From Eutreptiella sp. 'Long Island Sound 2002' (lineage: Eukaryota; Euglenozoa; Euglenophyceae; Eutreptiales; Eutreptiaceae): 64,000 nt of DNA. The notes under the pieces are model-generated. The model was not told the DNA's origin, searched no databases, and worked only from the letters and a program-made list of their open reading frames with translations. The DNA lies in the NCBI GenBank assembly GCA_964036045.1, contig OZ038387.1, positions 57,630,427 through 57,694,426 on the forward strand, in the 5' to 3' direction. The stretch's first letter is position 1; each line of letters starts with the position of its first letter. Below, in pieces: positions 10,648 to 21,534 of this stretch. A program made the position numbers and the translations under genes.

Positions 10648-11211
10648 CTACCCGAGGGACAATTTGACCGGTATGAACCACAAAGACGCATGGTCTACAT
10701 GAGGGTTAAGAAAGTTGCCATCTTCACTAGACCCTTGGAATTGGTTCAAAATTGTGTTGGCCCAAATGGTTCGGAATGGCAATTTGGAAAGAAAGAACAA
10801 CATAAAGTCTTGAAGTGTTTTAGGGGGTGGGGGACTCTTTGGTGTTGCTAGGACTACTTGATGAATAACAAGGTCATATTGGTTCCTCAATTGCCATACC
10901 TTGAGATGGGGGGGTCCCCCTGGAGATTGGGAAACCAACTCCTGGGCCAACTTAAGCTCGTGCACCCCGGTTAGGAGAGAGGACTCGTCCTCCTTAAAAA
11001 CGGCCAGCCACTCATTATTCCCTAATATATACACCTGGAGGGAAGAACGGGAAGTACCCGAATGCACAACTCCTGGGAAAGGAGTGGCTTTTAGGAACAA
11101 TTCATCAGGTAAAAGAGCAAAGGCACGATAAGAAATACTCTCTCTCGCATCAGCAACGGGCATCCTTAGGGAGAAGCAAACAACAGGAGACAAGCTCAAA
11201 GAGAACGACAA
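10648..11211 (-). CDS. Unknown protein, ORF of 187 residues
   Basis: Not recognised. The ORF has a mildly hydrophobic N-terminus (residues 1-20), a middle with regular hydrophobic spacing (LQVYILGNNEWLAVF) and no known motif. A short ORF of the same strand (11226-11441) lies just upstream and overlaps no other candidate. They could be exons or broken parts of one gene, or remnants of Element D. No start signal or homology visible to me supports function. Confidence 0.22.
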   Translation of the reverse strand: MSFSLSLSPVVCFSLRMPVADARESISYRAFALLPDELFLKATPFPGVVHSGTSRSSLQVYILGNNEWLAVFKEDESSLLTGVHELKLAQELVSQSPGGPPHLKVWQLRNQYDLVIHQVVLATPKSPPPPKTLQDFMLFFLSKLPFRTIWANTILNQFQGSSEDGNFLNPHVDHASLWFIPVKLSLG

Positions 11212-11519
11212 CCAATGACAAGAAACTAGCCACCGCCACCCCTACTTGCTTCGTCCAAACTAAAGGCAATAACCAACAACTTGGCTAGCCCCGGACTCAT
11301 GCCATGCAATTCGAGGAGGTATTGGGGACAAGATTGGGTCAACCCCCAAAGGGCTACCCAACCAATTTCATGCCATAAAAATTGTGGCAAAAGAAAAGTC
11401 CATCCATTGTCCTGCAAAAACCGGCGAGTCCTTTCGTCCATTTTGGAGAAGGCGAAGCGGTGGTGGTTTGATCCTAAGGAGTAAGGTACTATGACTGGAC
11501 GTTGGGGGTATGTGAGTCG

Positions 11520-11520
<1 letters not shown>

Positions 11521-11553
<33 letters not shown>

Positions 11554-11579
11554 GTGTGTGTGCGAGTGCGTGTGTGTGT
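11521..11579. repeat. (TG)n microsatellite
   Basis: About 58 bp of TG dinucleotides with a few GC interruptions. Confidence 0.95.
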
Positions 11580-11682
11580 TCGTGCCGAGAGACCGAAGGG
11601 CTCAGGTGTGCGTGCCAGAAGGCTACACTAGGGCTAGGCACTAACCTTGGGTCCAACATCCTAAATAGAGAGGGACTACCTT

Positions 11683-12153
11683 TTAGGCAATCTGAGCCGG
11701 GAGGATGGTGAGTTGGCGCACCGCTGGAGGCACGTAGGGGAGGAGGCCCTCGACCACGGTTTTGAGCCGCTGCACCTCCTGACTCCGGAACCCCAGCTGG
11801 AGCTCCAGCTGGAATATCCGGCTCCGCAGACACGCCATTTGTTCTTCTTCATTGGTTGGGAGATAGTGTACGGGGTTCCGCTGGCGTTCTCGGGAGGCCT
11901 GCTTATACCCCCCGTTTTGTTCGCGCCGTTCTCTCCTCTGGCACTCCTCTGGGGTCTCCCCCACCTCGTCGATCTTGCGTTTTCGGCTAGACGACGAGGA
12001 AGAGGGCTCCTTGGGGCCCGATGCTGAGGAGGGGCCCGACGTGGCCTCCATGGGGAAGGCTCCAGTGGGCTCCGTGCTGGCATCCTGGATGGTGAGCCAG
12101 GCCAGGTTCAAGGACTCCTCCTCCTGGAAAGGCCAGTCCCAGGCCTGCTCAAG
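11683..12153 (-). CDS. Unknown protein with basic patch and short coiled coil
   Basis: Open from just after a TAA near 12154; the first listed start (12111) is TTG, and an internal ATG follows. The product has a serine run followed by RKRKIDEV (a possible nuclear localisation signal). An Arg/Glu-rich helix comes next, then a leucine heptad segment (QLELQLGFRSQEVQRLKTVV). This looks like a small DNA-binding or dimerising protein, or a gag fragment, but I cannot assign a family. It lies 0.2 kb beyond the chromodomain of Element D, in the same direction. Confidence 0.3.
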   Translation of the reverse strand, partial: LEQAWDWPFQEEESLNLAWLTIQDASTEPTGAFPMEATSGPSSASGPKEPSSSSSSRKRKIDEVGETPEECQRRERREQNGGYKQASRERQRNPVHYLPTNEEEQMACLRSRIFQLELQLGFRSQEVQRLKTVVEGLLPYVPPAVRQLTILPAQIA

Positions 12154-12336
12154 TTACATGGTTGACGAGAGAAATGCCATGACGGAATTAGAAGCTGCAG
12201 TGTATTGGGAGGACTAATGGGGGGGGGGGTGCCCTACATCTACGACAAAAAAAGTGCGAAGGGTGGGGGGTATTGGTAAAAAGAGGGGGAAAGCCAAGAG
12301 AGGGGGGGGAAAGCGGGAGATGAAGGAGTGACGTGA

Positions 12337-13760
12337 TTAGTCTTTTCTTCGGGCTGCTACCCTCTTGGCTTCCCGGAGAGCTGATTGTAAGTCGTGCTTT
12401 TGACAATATTTCCCAAATTCGCCATTAACCCTATCCTTCCCCAGTATGAAGGCACGTACAGGTTCCCATGTGGCTTCTGTAAGATTGAAGCCCTTCCACT
12501 TAACAAGAAACTTCCAACCTTGACGATACTCATGCTTGAGTACGTAATGGACCACATAGTACCCCCTATGTGCCATCTCTTCTGCATTCATGTCCGGCAA
12601 CACGTCAGGGCCCGAAATCTTGCTTGGAGGGTCGGACCGGGCCTTGGCTCTTGACCTCGTCATAGGAGCTTCTCGCTCTTTGGGTTCGGATACATGCCAG
12701 ATATCCTCCTCTCCCCCTTCTTCTTCATCTCTTCCCGCTATTTCTACCACACTCTCCTTCTCAGCATCAAGCGGAAACCATTCTTCGTCATCTTCAAGCT
12801 CCAGTGGAAACTTCCTTAGAAAAGAGTGGGCCACTCTGATTTCTCCTCCAAGGGTAGGGCTCAGCCGGACCAGGACACTACCAGGGCCCACTTGGGTAAT
12901 CTTGTACGGACCCAAGTGAGGAGCATGAAACTTGCCAACTTGAAGTTGGGGGAATTGGTTCTTGTGAACGAGCACATGGTTCCCCACTTGATAGTTTGCG
13001 GGCACTCTCTTCCAATTAGTCCGGGAAAGGGACTTCTCTCTGAAAGCCCTCAGAGTGTCCTTGGCCAAATCACATAAGCGCTGCTCCTCCTCCAACCAGT
13101 CCTCTACAGGGACACTAAGCTCCGAAGGCACCAGAAAGTCCAAATTCCATCGGGGTCTCACAAGGAAGAGTTCATGGGGCGAGTAGCCAGTCCTCGTGGA
13201 CTAGTGTGAATTCAAAATCCAGTTGGCGTAAGGCAGTAGTCCCAGCCAATCCTTGCCCCTTTGTTGTCTCCTTAGAACCCGCATAGTGTTGATAAAGGAC
13301 TTCTTGAGCCTTTCGCACAGTCCATTACCTGAAGGCTTGTAAGGGATACTAAAGTGGACTCGCACACCCATACGGGATAGCAGACCACGCCAATACCCCT
13401 TTTCGGAAGTAAATCTGACGTCATTATCCGAGTAGACCTCAACCGGACGACCGTAGACCTGGATGCATTCTTTGAAAAGAATCTCAAAGGCTTGCTCACC
13501 GTCAATCCTCTTAGTGCAGGGATACACCCTACAAAAGCGGGTCAAGCTAGGCACAGCAAACCATAAGGATGTACTTAAATCCTCCAAACTTGGGGACTTC
13601 AACAAAATCCACCTACAAGATTTGGTTTCCCAACTCTGGGATAGGAAGGGCTCCTACAAGTGTACGATCAGCACATGTATTCTGCTTGCATTCAATGCAG
13701 ATGCGGCAACATTCGGTAATTTTTCCGATCGATTCCGGGATCTTTGTCTTGGAAACGCGG
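12337..13760 (-). pseudogene. Element D integrase core, C-terminal domain and chromodomain
   Basis: From 13760 leftward: the CRICIEC cysteine pair of the zinc finger, then a stop (13613) and frame change. The catalytic core follows: first aspartate in VDFVEV near 13600, second in YSDNDVRF, glutamate in NGLCERLKKSF. The C-terminal SH3-like region reads HLGPYKITQVGPGSVLVRL. The chromodomain (VVHYVLKHEYRQGWKFLVKWKGF...TWEP) spans about 12590-12400. One in-frame TAG lies at 13201-13203. Chromodomains of this kind target integration to marked chromatin in chromoviruses. Because the core acids are intact, decay is recent or slow; the copy still cannot give one protein. Confidence 0.88.
13756..13760. 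repeat. Target-site duplication of Element B (left copy)
   Basis: CGCGG here against CGTGG at 21834-21838: four of five bases match. Removing one copy restores the integrase frame of Element D. Confidence 0.75.
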
Positions 13761-14241
13761 TGTAACCGCTGCATAGTGGCGGATCCTTCTTGTGATTGCG
13801 AAGCCTGTAGCCTTGATGCCCCAGGGGTCGTAACGCCCGACACTGCCCCTGATATCTCCGAACCCAACTGACCCTCTTCAGACCCATATCCAGCCTCTGG
13901 GAGCGACATATGCGAAGCACTTGTAAGTCCATTGAACTCCATGGAGGAATATGAATAGTCAGAAAACCCGGTCTACAAAAATGGAGCAGACATAGAATCT
14001 CATTGTGCATCCATCGCACATAATGACACAGCGTGAAATCGTTCAAAAGAATTTAAATAAATCCGATTGGGAAATCACGAAAGACAAATGCGACTCGACG
14101 CGCGCTCACAGGCGACATCTGGTGGCGAACAGAAAACATGAAAACAAGCGGAAAATTTACTGCACTAATGTACATCTGAGAATCATTGAAATTCTGATCA
14201 CATTGATGTATAAAATGAGTGCTGTTACTGCTGCCGTTACA
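13761..14241 (-). repeat. 3' LTR of Element B (481 bp)
   Basis: Starts TGTAACGGCAGC and ends GCGGTTACA on the minus strand. It matches 21353-21833 throughout. It carries a duplicate gag start and TATA-like motif. Confidence 0.95.
14051..14068 (-). promoter_or_regulatory. 18-bp LTR motif shared by Elements B and C (B, 3' LTR)
   Basis: AATCGGATTTATTTAAAT on the minus strand, identical at 21643-21660, 43802-43819 and 54056-54073. Probably the TATA region of the LTR promoter. Confidence 0.6.
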
Positions 14242-14251
14242 CTTCCCCTCT
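14242..14251 (-). promoter_or_regulatory. Polypurine tract, Element B
   Basis: AGAGGGGAAG on the minus strand directly before the 3' LTR: the expected primer for plus-strand DNA synthesis. Confidence 0.8.
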
Positions 14252-15589
14252 GAAGACATACGCCAGTATGTCAGGCTGGGTCAAGTGAAGTGAAAGAAAC
14301 GGCGAAAGTGACCTAAAACCGACTAATCTATGCCAAAATGTGCGGAATTGAGCTGAATTGAGCAAAATCGTGCTGAGATCTGTGCTTCGCGATGGCCATC
14401 GACTTGAATGAAACGCATAGGTACCTTAGGGCACACAGAAACAGCTTCGTTCAAGCTCGAAAATTCGAAAATTGAAAGTCTGAGTGAAGAATGTACATGC
14501 ATGATCAAGATCCATGATCCATTATGAAATCAGGATCTGACATCCCACTGCCAGAAAACAGAAAATGAGTGTCGCCATGTCGTCGAGCGTCCAAAAAATA
14601 GGGTATCCCTTCATGGAGTCCAAGATATGTGAAACTGGTCGGTGTCATTTGCAGTCATGAGACCAGATGCCAGATTATGGTACAAAATGTGACTGAATTG
14701 AGACCAAAATCAGTGAATCGCACACAGATTGAAGACGGCGAAGTTCACAGCAAGCCGATATAGGTCCAATTCAATGTCGATAGGTACTGTGTGTTGTGCT
14801 GAACGGAAATCGAGTTCTCATTCATAGCCAATCCAGGTCAAATCCTCATGATCATGATGATCCCCAAGACGATGGAGATTCAATCATGTAAGTAATGATA
14901 GCCAAGAAAACCCAGTGAGTGTACACCACACTGTCAGTATCGTCTCCAGGGCTTCATGTTTAATCCAGTATGAGCCAGAAGGGGTAATTGACTCATTATA
15001 GTCCCAGCATGTATAAGCATCCAGTGCTTGGTACCAGGAATCTGCCAAAATTGAGCTGATTCTGAGGGGGATTCCAACACAATCCACAGATGAGCAGCGA
15101 GTCGACACAAGTAAGAACACCATCGCTGTCACTTGGTCTATATAAGCCCTTTGACAGCGGTCCAGTGGAAAACAAACCAACAGTCTCAATGTAAGAGCTG
15201 ATTGAAATGACATTCTCAGCAGATCCGTCAAACACATGAAATGCATCAGACTCAGTCATGTGCCAGAATCTCTGAAATGAGCACGAACTCGAACGAGTCC
15301 TTCCCAAGGCGAGTAGAGAGGCCCAGTCGACAGCAAAACACGAGAGTGTCGTCGTGGTTGAGGATAAAGGCCTTTCGGAACTTCCGATGGGAATCATCTA
15401 CGATGAAGCACATGATTCACATGATGACCATGATGAGAATGATGGACATGATGACCAGGATGATCCCAGAATGTCCCATCATCTGTTCATCGAACCACAT
15501 AGACGATGCGCCAGGACTGTTTTGTCTCAATGCCAAGGGTATATGTAGACCGTAAACCTCTTCGAAAGTTTCGGCGATTGAAATTCTGA
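14252..15589 (-). other. 3' untranslated region of Element B
   Basis: About 1.3 kb with no supported ORF between the chromodomain ORF and the purine tract. Contains a GATGA/CATGA-rich stretch at about 15408-15470. No env-like gene seen. Confidence 0.6.
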
Positions 15590-16795
15590 TCAGATCCTGT
15601 CTCGAATGGATGATGCCACGATTGGAGCTTCTTCTTGTGCTTGTAAGTCTTCCTTGGTGACACAATCTTTGATCAGCGAGAGCTCACGGTCAATCTCAGG
15701 GTGCTTCTTCAGGAACTTGATGAAAGTGTCCGTATACCCATGGATAAAGCTTGAAGCTGGCTCCCATTTGTCTTCTTCTGGACCGAATCCTTTCCATCTG
15801 CACAGAAAGTACCACTTGTTTCGAGCATTTTTCTTGTAATGAAGGATCTTCTCCAACTCAAAACTGCTGGTGACCATCTTCCTGTCGCTCAGGTACTTCG
15901 AAGTCCAATAGAGAGGCTTCAACCTTCCTTTGGGGCAGGGTACTTCGGCCTTGAACGGTCCCGATGTACAGAGGAACATTTTGCCCTTCTTGGGTCCACA
16001 CACGAGCTTCTCTTGTCGAAGGACTTCGAGAACTTTGCGGACTTGTTCTTGGTGCAACTTCAGGCACTCATCAAAGTTTTTTCCCAACGGCGTGGCAATC
16101 AGAAGGTCGTCAATGTAGATGCTGCAGAATTCTTGTAAATTCAGAGACTTGTGCTTCCGAAATAAAATAGTCTCCATCATCTTCTGGAACATCGACGACG
16201 CATTCTTCAGACCCATCGGCAGTACAGTCCACTGGATAGTGCCACAGGGCGTGCACATTGCCGTCAAATGCCTATCCTCCTTTCGAAGTGGCATTTGGTG
16301 AAAGCCATGGCGCAAATCTAACACAGTAAAGACCTTACCTTTGGCTCTCGCGGCGAACTCCTTCTCGATTAAAGGAAGGGGATGCACGTCAGGTACCGTG
16401 GCGGCATTCAGAGCTCTGTAATCCACCACTAGACGCCAAGCATCTATGCTGGATTGGTCAGCAGGTGGGGGTTTTGGCACAGTAAACGGTGCTGAACACC
16501 ACTCAGAACTCATGCAGCCCTCCAACCAACCGAACTCATAGAGATTGCGCCCAATAATGTTTCGCAGGGCATCTGCTTTGGTGCCGTGAAGGTAGAATGG
16601 ACGTTGTTTGTGCACCTTTGAGCCTTGGATTATCTCAATCTTGGCTTCCCCATTTTCACACCGAATTGGGGGGTTTTTCCACCACTTCCCACTCAGCACG
16701 TCATCTTTATAATCTTCGAACACTGCGTCCCTTCTTGCAGATATCTTGTCTCCGTTGACCTGATTCCCACATTTAATCACCGACATTATGTCCAC
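15590..16795 (-). CDS. Element B truncated RT fused in frame to chromodomain
   Basis: A 401-residue ORF. It has RT motifs WRLVVDYRALN, VLDLRHGFHQM, LPMGLKNASSMFQ and the catalytic YIDD, then LVCGPKKGKMFL. Near 15945-15985 it jumps to sequence that in Element C lies at the end of integrase (KGRLKPLYWTSKYLSDRK), followed by a chromodomain (WYFLCRWKGFGPEEDKWEPASSF). RT thumb, RNase H and integrase finger and core (about 700-800 residues in C) are gone, yet the frame is kept. The product could bind gag or chromatin but should not complete reverse transcription or integration. It is in frame with the upstream protease/Dam ORF, separated only by TAG at 16796-16798. Confidence 0.88.
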   Translation of the reverse strand: MDIMSVIKCGNQVNGDKISARRDAVFEDYKDDVLSGKWWKNPPIRCENGEAKIEIIQGSKVHKQRPFYLHGTKADALRNIIGRNLYEFGWLEGCMSSEWCSAPFTVPKPPPADQSSIDAWRLVVDYRALNAATVPDVHPLPLIEKEFAARAKGKVFTVLDLRHGFHQMPLRKEDRHLTAMCTPCGTIQWTVLPMGLKNASSMFQKMMETILFRKHKSLNLQEFCSIYIDDLLIATPLGKNFDECLKLHQEQVRKVLEVLRQEKLVCGPKKGKMFLCTSGPFKAEVPCPKGRLKPLYWTSKYLSDRKMVTSSFELEKILHYKKNARNKWYFLCRWKGFGPEEDKWEPASSFIHGYTDTFIKFLKKHPEIDRELSLIKDCVTKEDLQAQEEAPIVASSIRDRI

Positions 16796-18361
16796 CTATT
16801 TGCGAATTGTTGGTCGTGGTCTCATATTCTTGGCCACTTCATTCCAAACTTCTTCGGCGCATTGTTGGCGGATGAAGCTCACCTGAGCTCGCTCCTCCGT
16901 GGGATCCCACCAATGAAGGGGGTCCACGAATGTCTTGAAGGGATGGTCGGACGAATTCAGCTGCATTCCTGTCAATTCAGGTGAAAATCTTGGAAATTTG
17001 TCGTCATTCTTGCTTGAAATCTTGACATTTTTGGCTTGATTCTTGTCTGATGGGGACGAATTGGAATGGATGGAGGCGTTCTCTTGAGGGACGCCAATTG
17101 TCCTTCCCTCCTTCCGTGACGTTACGTCGGGATTCCGCTCTCGATCGTCTTCATCCACCTCAATTTCGTCGATTCTCGAGGAATTTGAGATGACCTCTTC
17201 TGTTCCCATTTCACTGTCATCTTGCCAATAATCTCCCAGATTCCCGTCAACTAAGCACGTCAACGTGCTCCACGAACGCTGTGGCAAAGGCTTGCCATTG
17301 TCTTCGCAATACAGCTTCACTCCCTTGTGAGGTAGCTCGACAATGTCGATTGAAATGTCCATAATGTCCTTGAACAAAGATTGTTTTGGCCAGTTGGGGA
17401 CAATGAAAATCGCCTTTGCGCCGGATTGCTTCAGCTTCTGCACCACAGGAGGAAAAACGTCGAAGGGCGGATTGATCCATAGAGGTTCAGACCAGTCCTC
17501 ACTCCAGGCATCGTCGTAGAACTTCGGAAATCTTTTATTTCTGTTGTTTGCAAAGGCATCAACTTGCGGACGAAAATTGTTGTTCTTTTCGAAGTAATCC
17601 ACCAGAATGTCCCGCCATTTGTCGACTACACGATAGCAAACTGACTTCCACTTCTTGCAGTTCAATGATTCCACCTTTCCGTCGTCGAATTCTTCTTGAT
17701 TCCTTGTCCATTCCTGCCCATCTTGCTGAATATGCAGCTTATTTCGCTCCTTGAATTGGTGTATACTCTTGGTATATGGGTGCAGATAATACAGGTCGGA
17801 CGGGTCGCTGGTCGACAGATCCTGGAGGAAGCATGTCCTGTGTCCCATGGGCGACACACGGTGAGCGTGAAGCCATGGTTGACCCGAGAATAAATCATAC
17901 TTTATGGTGCCTTCATAGAATGTTCCAGAGAACCACTCCTCCGTCACTGTCTCCTCAACGCTCCAGACAGATTGTTTCACCAATCTGACCGCCAACTCTG
18001 CCTCTCTGTCGCCACCTTCAAGGCGATGTCCGCTCATCCCCTCCAGCTGGACAGGTGTCGAGGACATCTTCGCCTCGTCCTCCTGCAGAAAGCCTCTCCT
18101 CACCAGATTGACCTCTGAAGGATTGTCAATCAGACATTTGGCAAGTTTAACCTTACCATCTGTCGCCCTGACCTGGATCCAGCAGACAAACTGGCGCTGC
18201 TTGCCTCGCCGGACAGCGCTGAGGACCCAGGCAGGGTAGAGCAGGCCGGAGGAACGCGTCAGCCGATCGCAGCAGCGTCCATCCACCGCCCCAACTACCC
18301 TGATGGGCTTTGTCTCCTGCCACTCAACCCCAGTGTTGAGATTTCGGTCAAGTTGGCTTCC
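16796..18361 (-). CDS. Element B protease and Dam-like domain
   Basis: Open from just after the amber at 18362; the first listed start (GTG) is at 18286. Counting from there, the retropepsin core is CLIDNPSEVNL (catalytic Asp about 54), with DLFSGQPWL as the second strand. The triplet is D-N-P where D-S/T-G is expected. The Dam-like domain follows from YRVVDKWRD (about 219) through VDAFANNRNKRFPKFY (242 on), WINPPF (270-275) and AIFIVPNW. It keeps an NPPF loop, the form seen in active N6-adenine methyltransferases, unlike Element A. A 110-residue acidic linker leads to the RT ORF. Processing of gag-pol is the expected protease role; the role of the Dam-like domain is unknown. Confidence 0.78.
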   Translation of the reverse strand, partial: GSQLDRNLNTGVEWQETKPIRVVGAVDGRCCDRLTRSSGLLYPAWVLSAVRRGKQRQFVCWIQVRATDGKVKLAKCLIDNPSEVNLVRRGFLQEDEAKMSSTPVQLEGMSGHRLEGGDREAELAVRLVKQSVWSVEETVTEEWFSGTFYEGTIKYDLFSGQPWLHAHRVSPMGHRTCFLQDLSTSDPSDLYYLHPYTKSIHQFKERNKLHIQQDGQEWTRNQEEFDDGKVESLNCKKWKSVCYRVVDKWRDILVDYFEKNNNFRPQVDAFANNRNKRFPKFYDDAWSEDWSEPLWINPPFDVFPPVVQKLKQSGAKAIFIVPNWPKQSLFKDIMDISIDIVELPHKGVKLYCEDNGKPLPQRSWSTLTCLVDGNLGDYWQDDSEMGTEEVISNSSRIDEIEVDEDDRERNPDVTSRKEGRTIGVPQENASIHSNSSPSDKNQAKNVKISSKNDDKFPRFSPELTGMQLNSSDHPFKTFVDPLHWWDPTEERAQVSFIRQQCAEEVWNEVAKNMRPRPTIRK

Positions 18362-18364
18362 CTA
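18362..18364 (-). promoter_or_regulatory. Amber codon between gag and pro (candidate readthrough site), Element B
   Basis: Context CAA TAG GGA AGC CAA; the frame is open on both sides. Element C has GCC TAG GGG AGC CAC at the same place. Confidence 0.65.
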
Positions 18365-21300
18365 TTGCCATTCCTCTTCGACGTTCGGCTGCACGTCCTG
18401 TACTTGTCCTTCGTCAACCCATTCTTCTCCTGCTTCAACGGCATTGACTCCTTTTCCACGTCCACGACCACCAAATGACTTTCCACCACCAGCTTTCTTA
18501 CCTCCTTGGCCTTTGTTGTTGGAGGTGTTGGAATCGGGGTTGGATTCGTTGGATCTGCCCTTCCCTCGACCTCCAGTATCCTTGTTGTTGCCAAAGGTCT
18601 TGTTTGCTGGCGTCTCCGTATACAGGGGGTTGCCATTCACCTTGGAATCCCCTTGATTCCTGGACTTTCCTTGTCCCTTTCCACTCTTTTCGCCAGATTT
18701 TCCACCAGATTTTCCACCAGCATCGGTCCATCTTGAGCCACTTGGATCTCCGCCTTGCTGCGAGTAATGTTTTGGTGTCCAATCCCTGTTCTTTCCTTTG
18801 GACTGCCCTTTACCCTTTCCCCTTTCATGCTGGTCAGCATCTCGTGCTCCATCCTGCTGGGGATTTTTGGGAGAATTTCCCTTTCCATCCATTTTGGACT
18901 GAATTGTCTTGAGATCTGAGGGCGTCCACCTGTGATCTGCGGTCGCTGATTTGCCGCTCGACCTTCCTTTCCAAGGGCAATGCACACGGATCATCCCTTC
19001 TCACCAACGGCACTGACCTTGCCTCCGAAGCTTTGTGCATCCTGTGACTTTCGGCGTTCTAAGTTTGCATACTTTTCAAGTTGGTCCCAGATCTGCTCGA
19101 CTCCATACGAGAAGATCCACGGTCGCACCTTCAAAACTGTCCCCTTATACTTCACTTTTCCATCCACCATGCTACAGAAAAACTCCGACTGTTCAGAATC
19201 ATGGAAACCAACTCTCCATCTGCCCTCACGAATAGTGATGTCTTTCAATCCCGTAGCACTGATAGAGTGTAGCAACTCACGAACTGCCATTTTTCCCATA
19301 GTCTCCGGCAATCCTCGGACTTCAACCCAGTTGCCCAGGACTTTTTGGTCCGCCTGGGAGTCCCTGATCTTCTGCTTGGTCTCCGGCGTGAGCTTGCTCA
19401 GGAGGATCTTCTTCATCTCGCCTTCAGAAAGGCCTTCTCCAGAGTTCTCCGCCTGCTGCACCAAAAGCTCCCAATCCTGCCTTGCTATTTGGATCTCTTC
19501 AAGAAACAATTTCTTGATCGCCCTGAAGTTCTCAAGACGGTTCCTGTAATGATCCTCAGGGAGTCGAGAGCCTTTCTTTTTGAGACTTCGCCACAGCTCT
19601 TCATAAGTCAGGGCATCTCCTTGATTCTGCCTTTCCACATAAAGATTATATGTACTTTCCCTGAGTTTGCCAGTCAAACAGTCCATCAACCCGAGAAACC
19701 AGAGTTCCTTGTCGAGTTTCTCCGTCTGCAGCCAGACCATGAACTGTCTCTCGAAGGACGCCCAGTAAATTGGATGTCCTGAGAACTTAGGCTGCTTCAT
19801 CACCGAACCTCTAAGCCTCATGTGCAAAGGATTGAGCAGGTGGTTCAGGTTCAAACCTGTGGATGTGCCAACCGGATTGACGAAAACTAGGTTGACGGCG
19901 GCGCCTCCCATTGCCTGTGCTTGAGCAATTGCGGCAGCCAGCAACGCCTGATCCACAGTAGGCTGTACAAACGGCGTTGGTTGCGCTTGATGATGCCTCA
20001 TCTCCTTCAATTTCTTCTGCTTTTCCTTCGTTTTGGCTTCATTTTCCTTCTTTTCCTTGCCTTTTTTCTTCAAGGCTATTGATCGCTCCTTCACAGTGGT
20101 CCTTGCTTCTCCATCAATATCATCAACAGTACCAACAGACAGTATAGACTTCTCCGACGAAGATTCTCCTCCTTCAGTACCCAGATTGAACCCAATAGGA
20201 CTTGTAAATCCAGTAGGGGGAATACCAGAATTTCCAGTAAAAGCTGGATGTGAACCAGTAAAAGCTGGGGGTGCCGGAGAATGTGGAACGCCGTAAGGCG
20301 TGGATGAAGGTGCAGCTGAGGAGGTAGGTGCTGGGTGACTTGCCATTGTAGGCACTGGTCCAGTGAGCCCAGTAGTGCTCAGATTTTGTACCAGATTGGT
20401 CAACTTCTCCAGGTTCTGCTCCATCTCCTTCCACTTGCTGTCGTCATCCCTCTTTTTCTCCTTGGCAGCCTTCTTCAGCTTCTTCACCCTGTCTTCCAGC
20501 GACGAAATCTGGCGTCGACAGGAGCAGTTCTTGGCACACTCACCACAGGATGGGCATCTAGTCCCTTTTCCTTTGCTTCTTACCTCGTCGACCCAAGTGT
20601 CAACACTGGAGGTACAGCTGGGAAGCTTGGACAATTGCTCCCTGGAGAGGTGAGAATGTGTCGAATCACACCTCATTTCGTCGACCTCTTCGTCGTTCGG
20701 ACCCCAGGCGCCCGACGGACCAGCGTGCTGATGCACATTCTGGCGTCTCTCCTCGGCAATGATGGCCATTTGAACCATCACGGCAGCCTGGTGGTCGAAC
20801 TGGTCCATCAGCTCTTCCCAATCCTCTTGTTCCTGCAAAGTGGCGTCGAATCGCAGGTGGCCACTGTCCCTGATGAACTGGCACAACGCCCTGAACCAGT
20901 CCCTCAGACGGCCTCGATAGCCTGCTTCCGCCAGTACCCAATTTTGGCGGTGCAAGAATTCCTGATTCCAGATTTGCTGGAAGTCGTTCCCCCAGTAATC
21001 ACCACTAATTCCAGTATCAGACTGCTCTCCTTCGCTGCTGCTGTCTTCGAGATCAGGTAGAGCGTGAGAGTCGGAACCAGATTCACTTGAGGAGGGAGAT
21101 TCCCGACCGGGTTTAAGGTTGGGGCGGGCGTTCATACAACAATCAGCACAGGTATGAACTCCAGGCCAATGTCTATGGCCACAGTAAGGACACTCTGAAG
21201 GTTGATCTTCGGTTCGCTGGGGAGATGCCACAAATGTAACCTCAGGGGGAACACGAAGTGACTCAGAACGAGTGATAGCCCCGCTAAAGTCCGATGATCT

Positions 21301-21534
21301 CAGGGTGTCCGTGGAGATTCCAGAAGCAGAGTCATGATTTCCTCTGCTACCATGTAACCGCTGCATAGTGGCGGATCTTTCTTGTGATTGCGAAGCCTGT
21401 AGCCTTGATGCCCCAGGGGTCGTAACGCCCGACACTGCCCCTGATATCTCCGAACCCAACTGACCCTCTTCAGACCCATATCCAGCCTCTGGGAGCGACA
21501 TATGCGAAGCACTTGTAAGTCCATTGAACTCCAT
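18365..21534 (-). CDS. Element B gag (two frames)
   Basis: The first ORF (21534-18991, 847 residues) starts at an ATG 60 codons inside the 5' LTR. It has Cys/His clusters (CPYCGHRHWPGVHTCADCC; CPSCGECAKNCSCRRQ) followed by a coiled coil (SLEDRVKKLKKAAKEKK), a Lys/Glu-rich linker, and a capsid-like region (FSGHPIYWASFERQFMVWL...SRLPEDHYRNRLENF). After a one-base shift near 18995-19010 the second part (to 18365) is Gly/Lys/Ser/Arg-rich, as expected for a nucleocapsid tail, and ends at the amber codon. The same capsid segment occurs in Element C (SRLPEDHYHQMLKNF), confirming gag. The shift lies at a different place from that in C, so it is probably a mutation, not a programmed event. Confidence 0.82.
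21341..21352 (-). promoter_or_regulatory. Primer-binding site, Element B
   Basis: TGGTAGCAGAGG directly after the LTR, the complement of CCTCTGCTACCA. The same 12-mer is used by Element C. It fits an initiator tRNA-Met. Confidence 0.85.

Larger units (their letters stand above)
10452..12336. other. Unassigned sequence between Elements A and D
   Basis: It holds several minus-strand ORFs (listed separately), a GT microsatellite and G-rich runs near 12220-12320. It follows the chromodomain of Element D in that element's direction of transcription, so part may be its 3' untranslated region or LTR. I found no LTR pair for D to confirm that. Confidence 0.5.

Noticed and set aside
16796-16798. A second readthrough stop between Dam-like domain and RT in Element B
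   Set aside because: Element C has no TAG at this point, so it is more likely a mutation.
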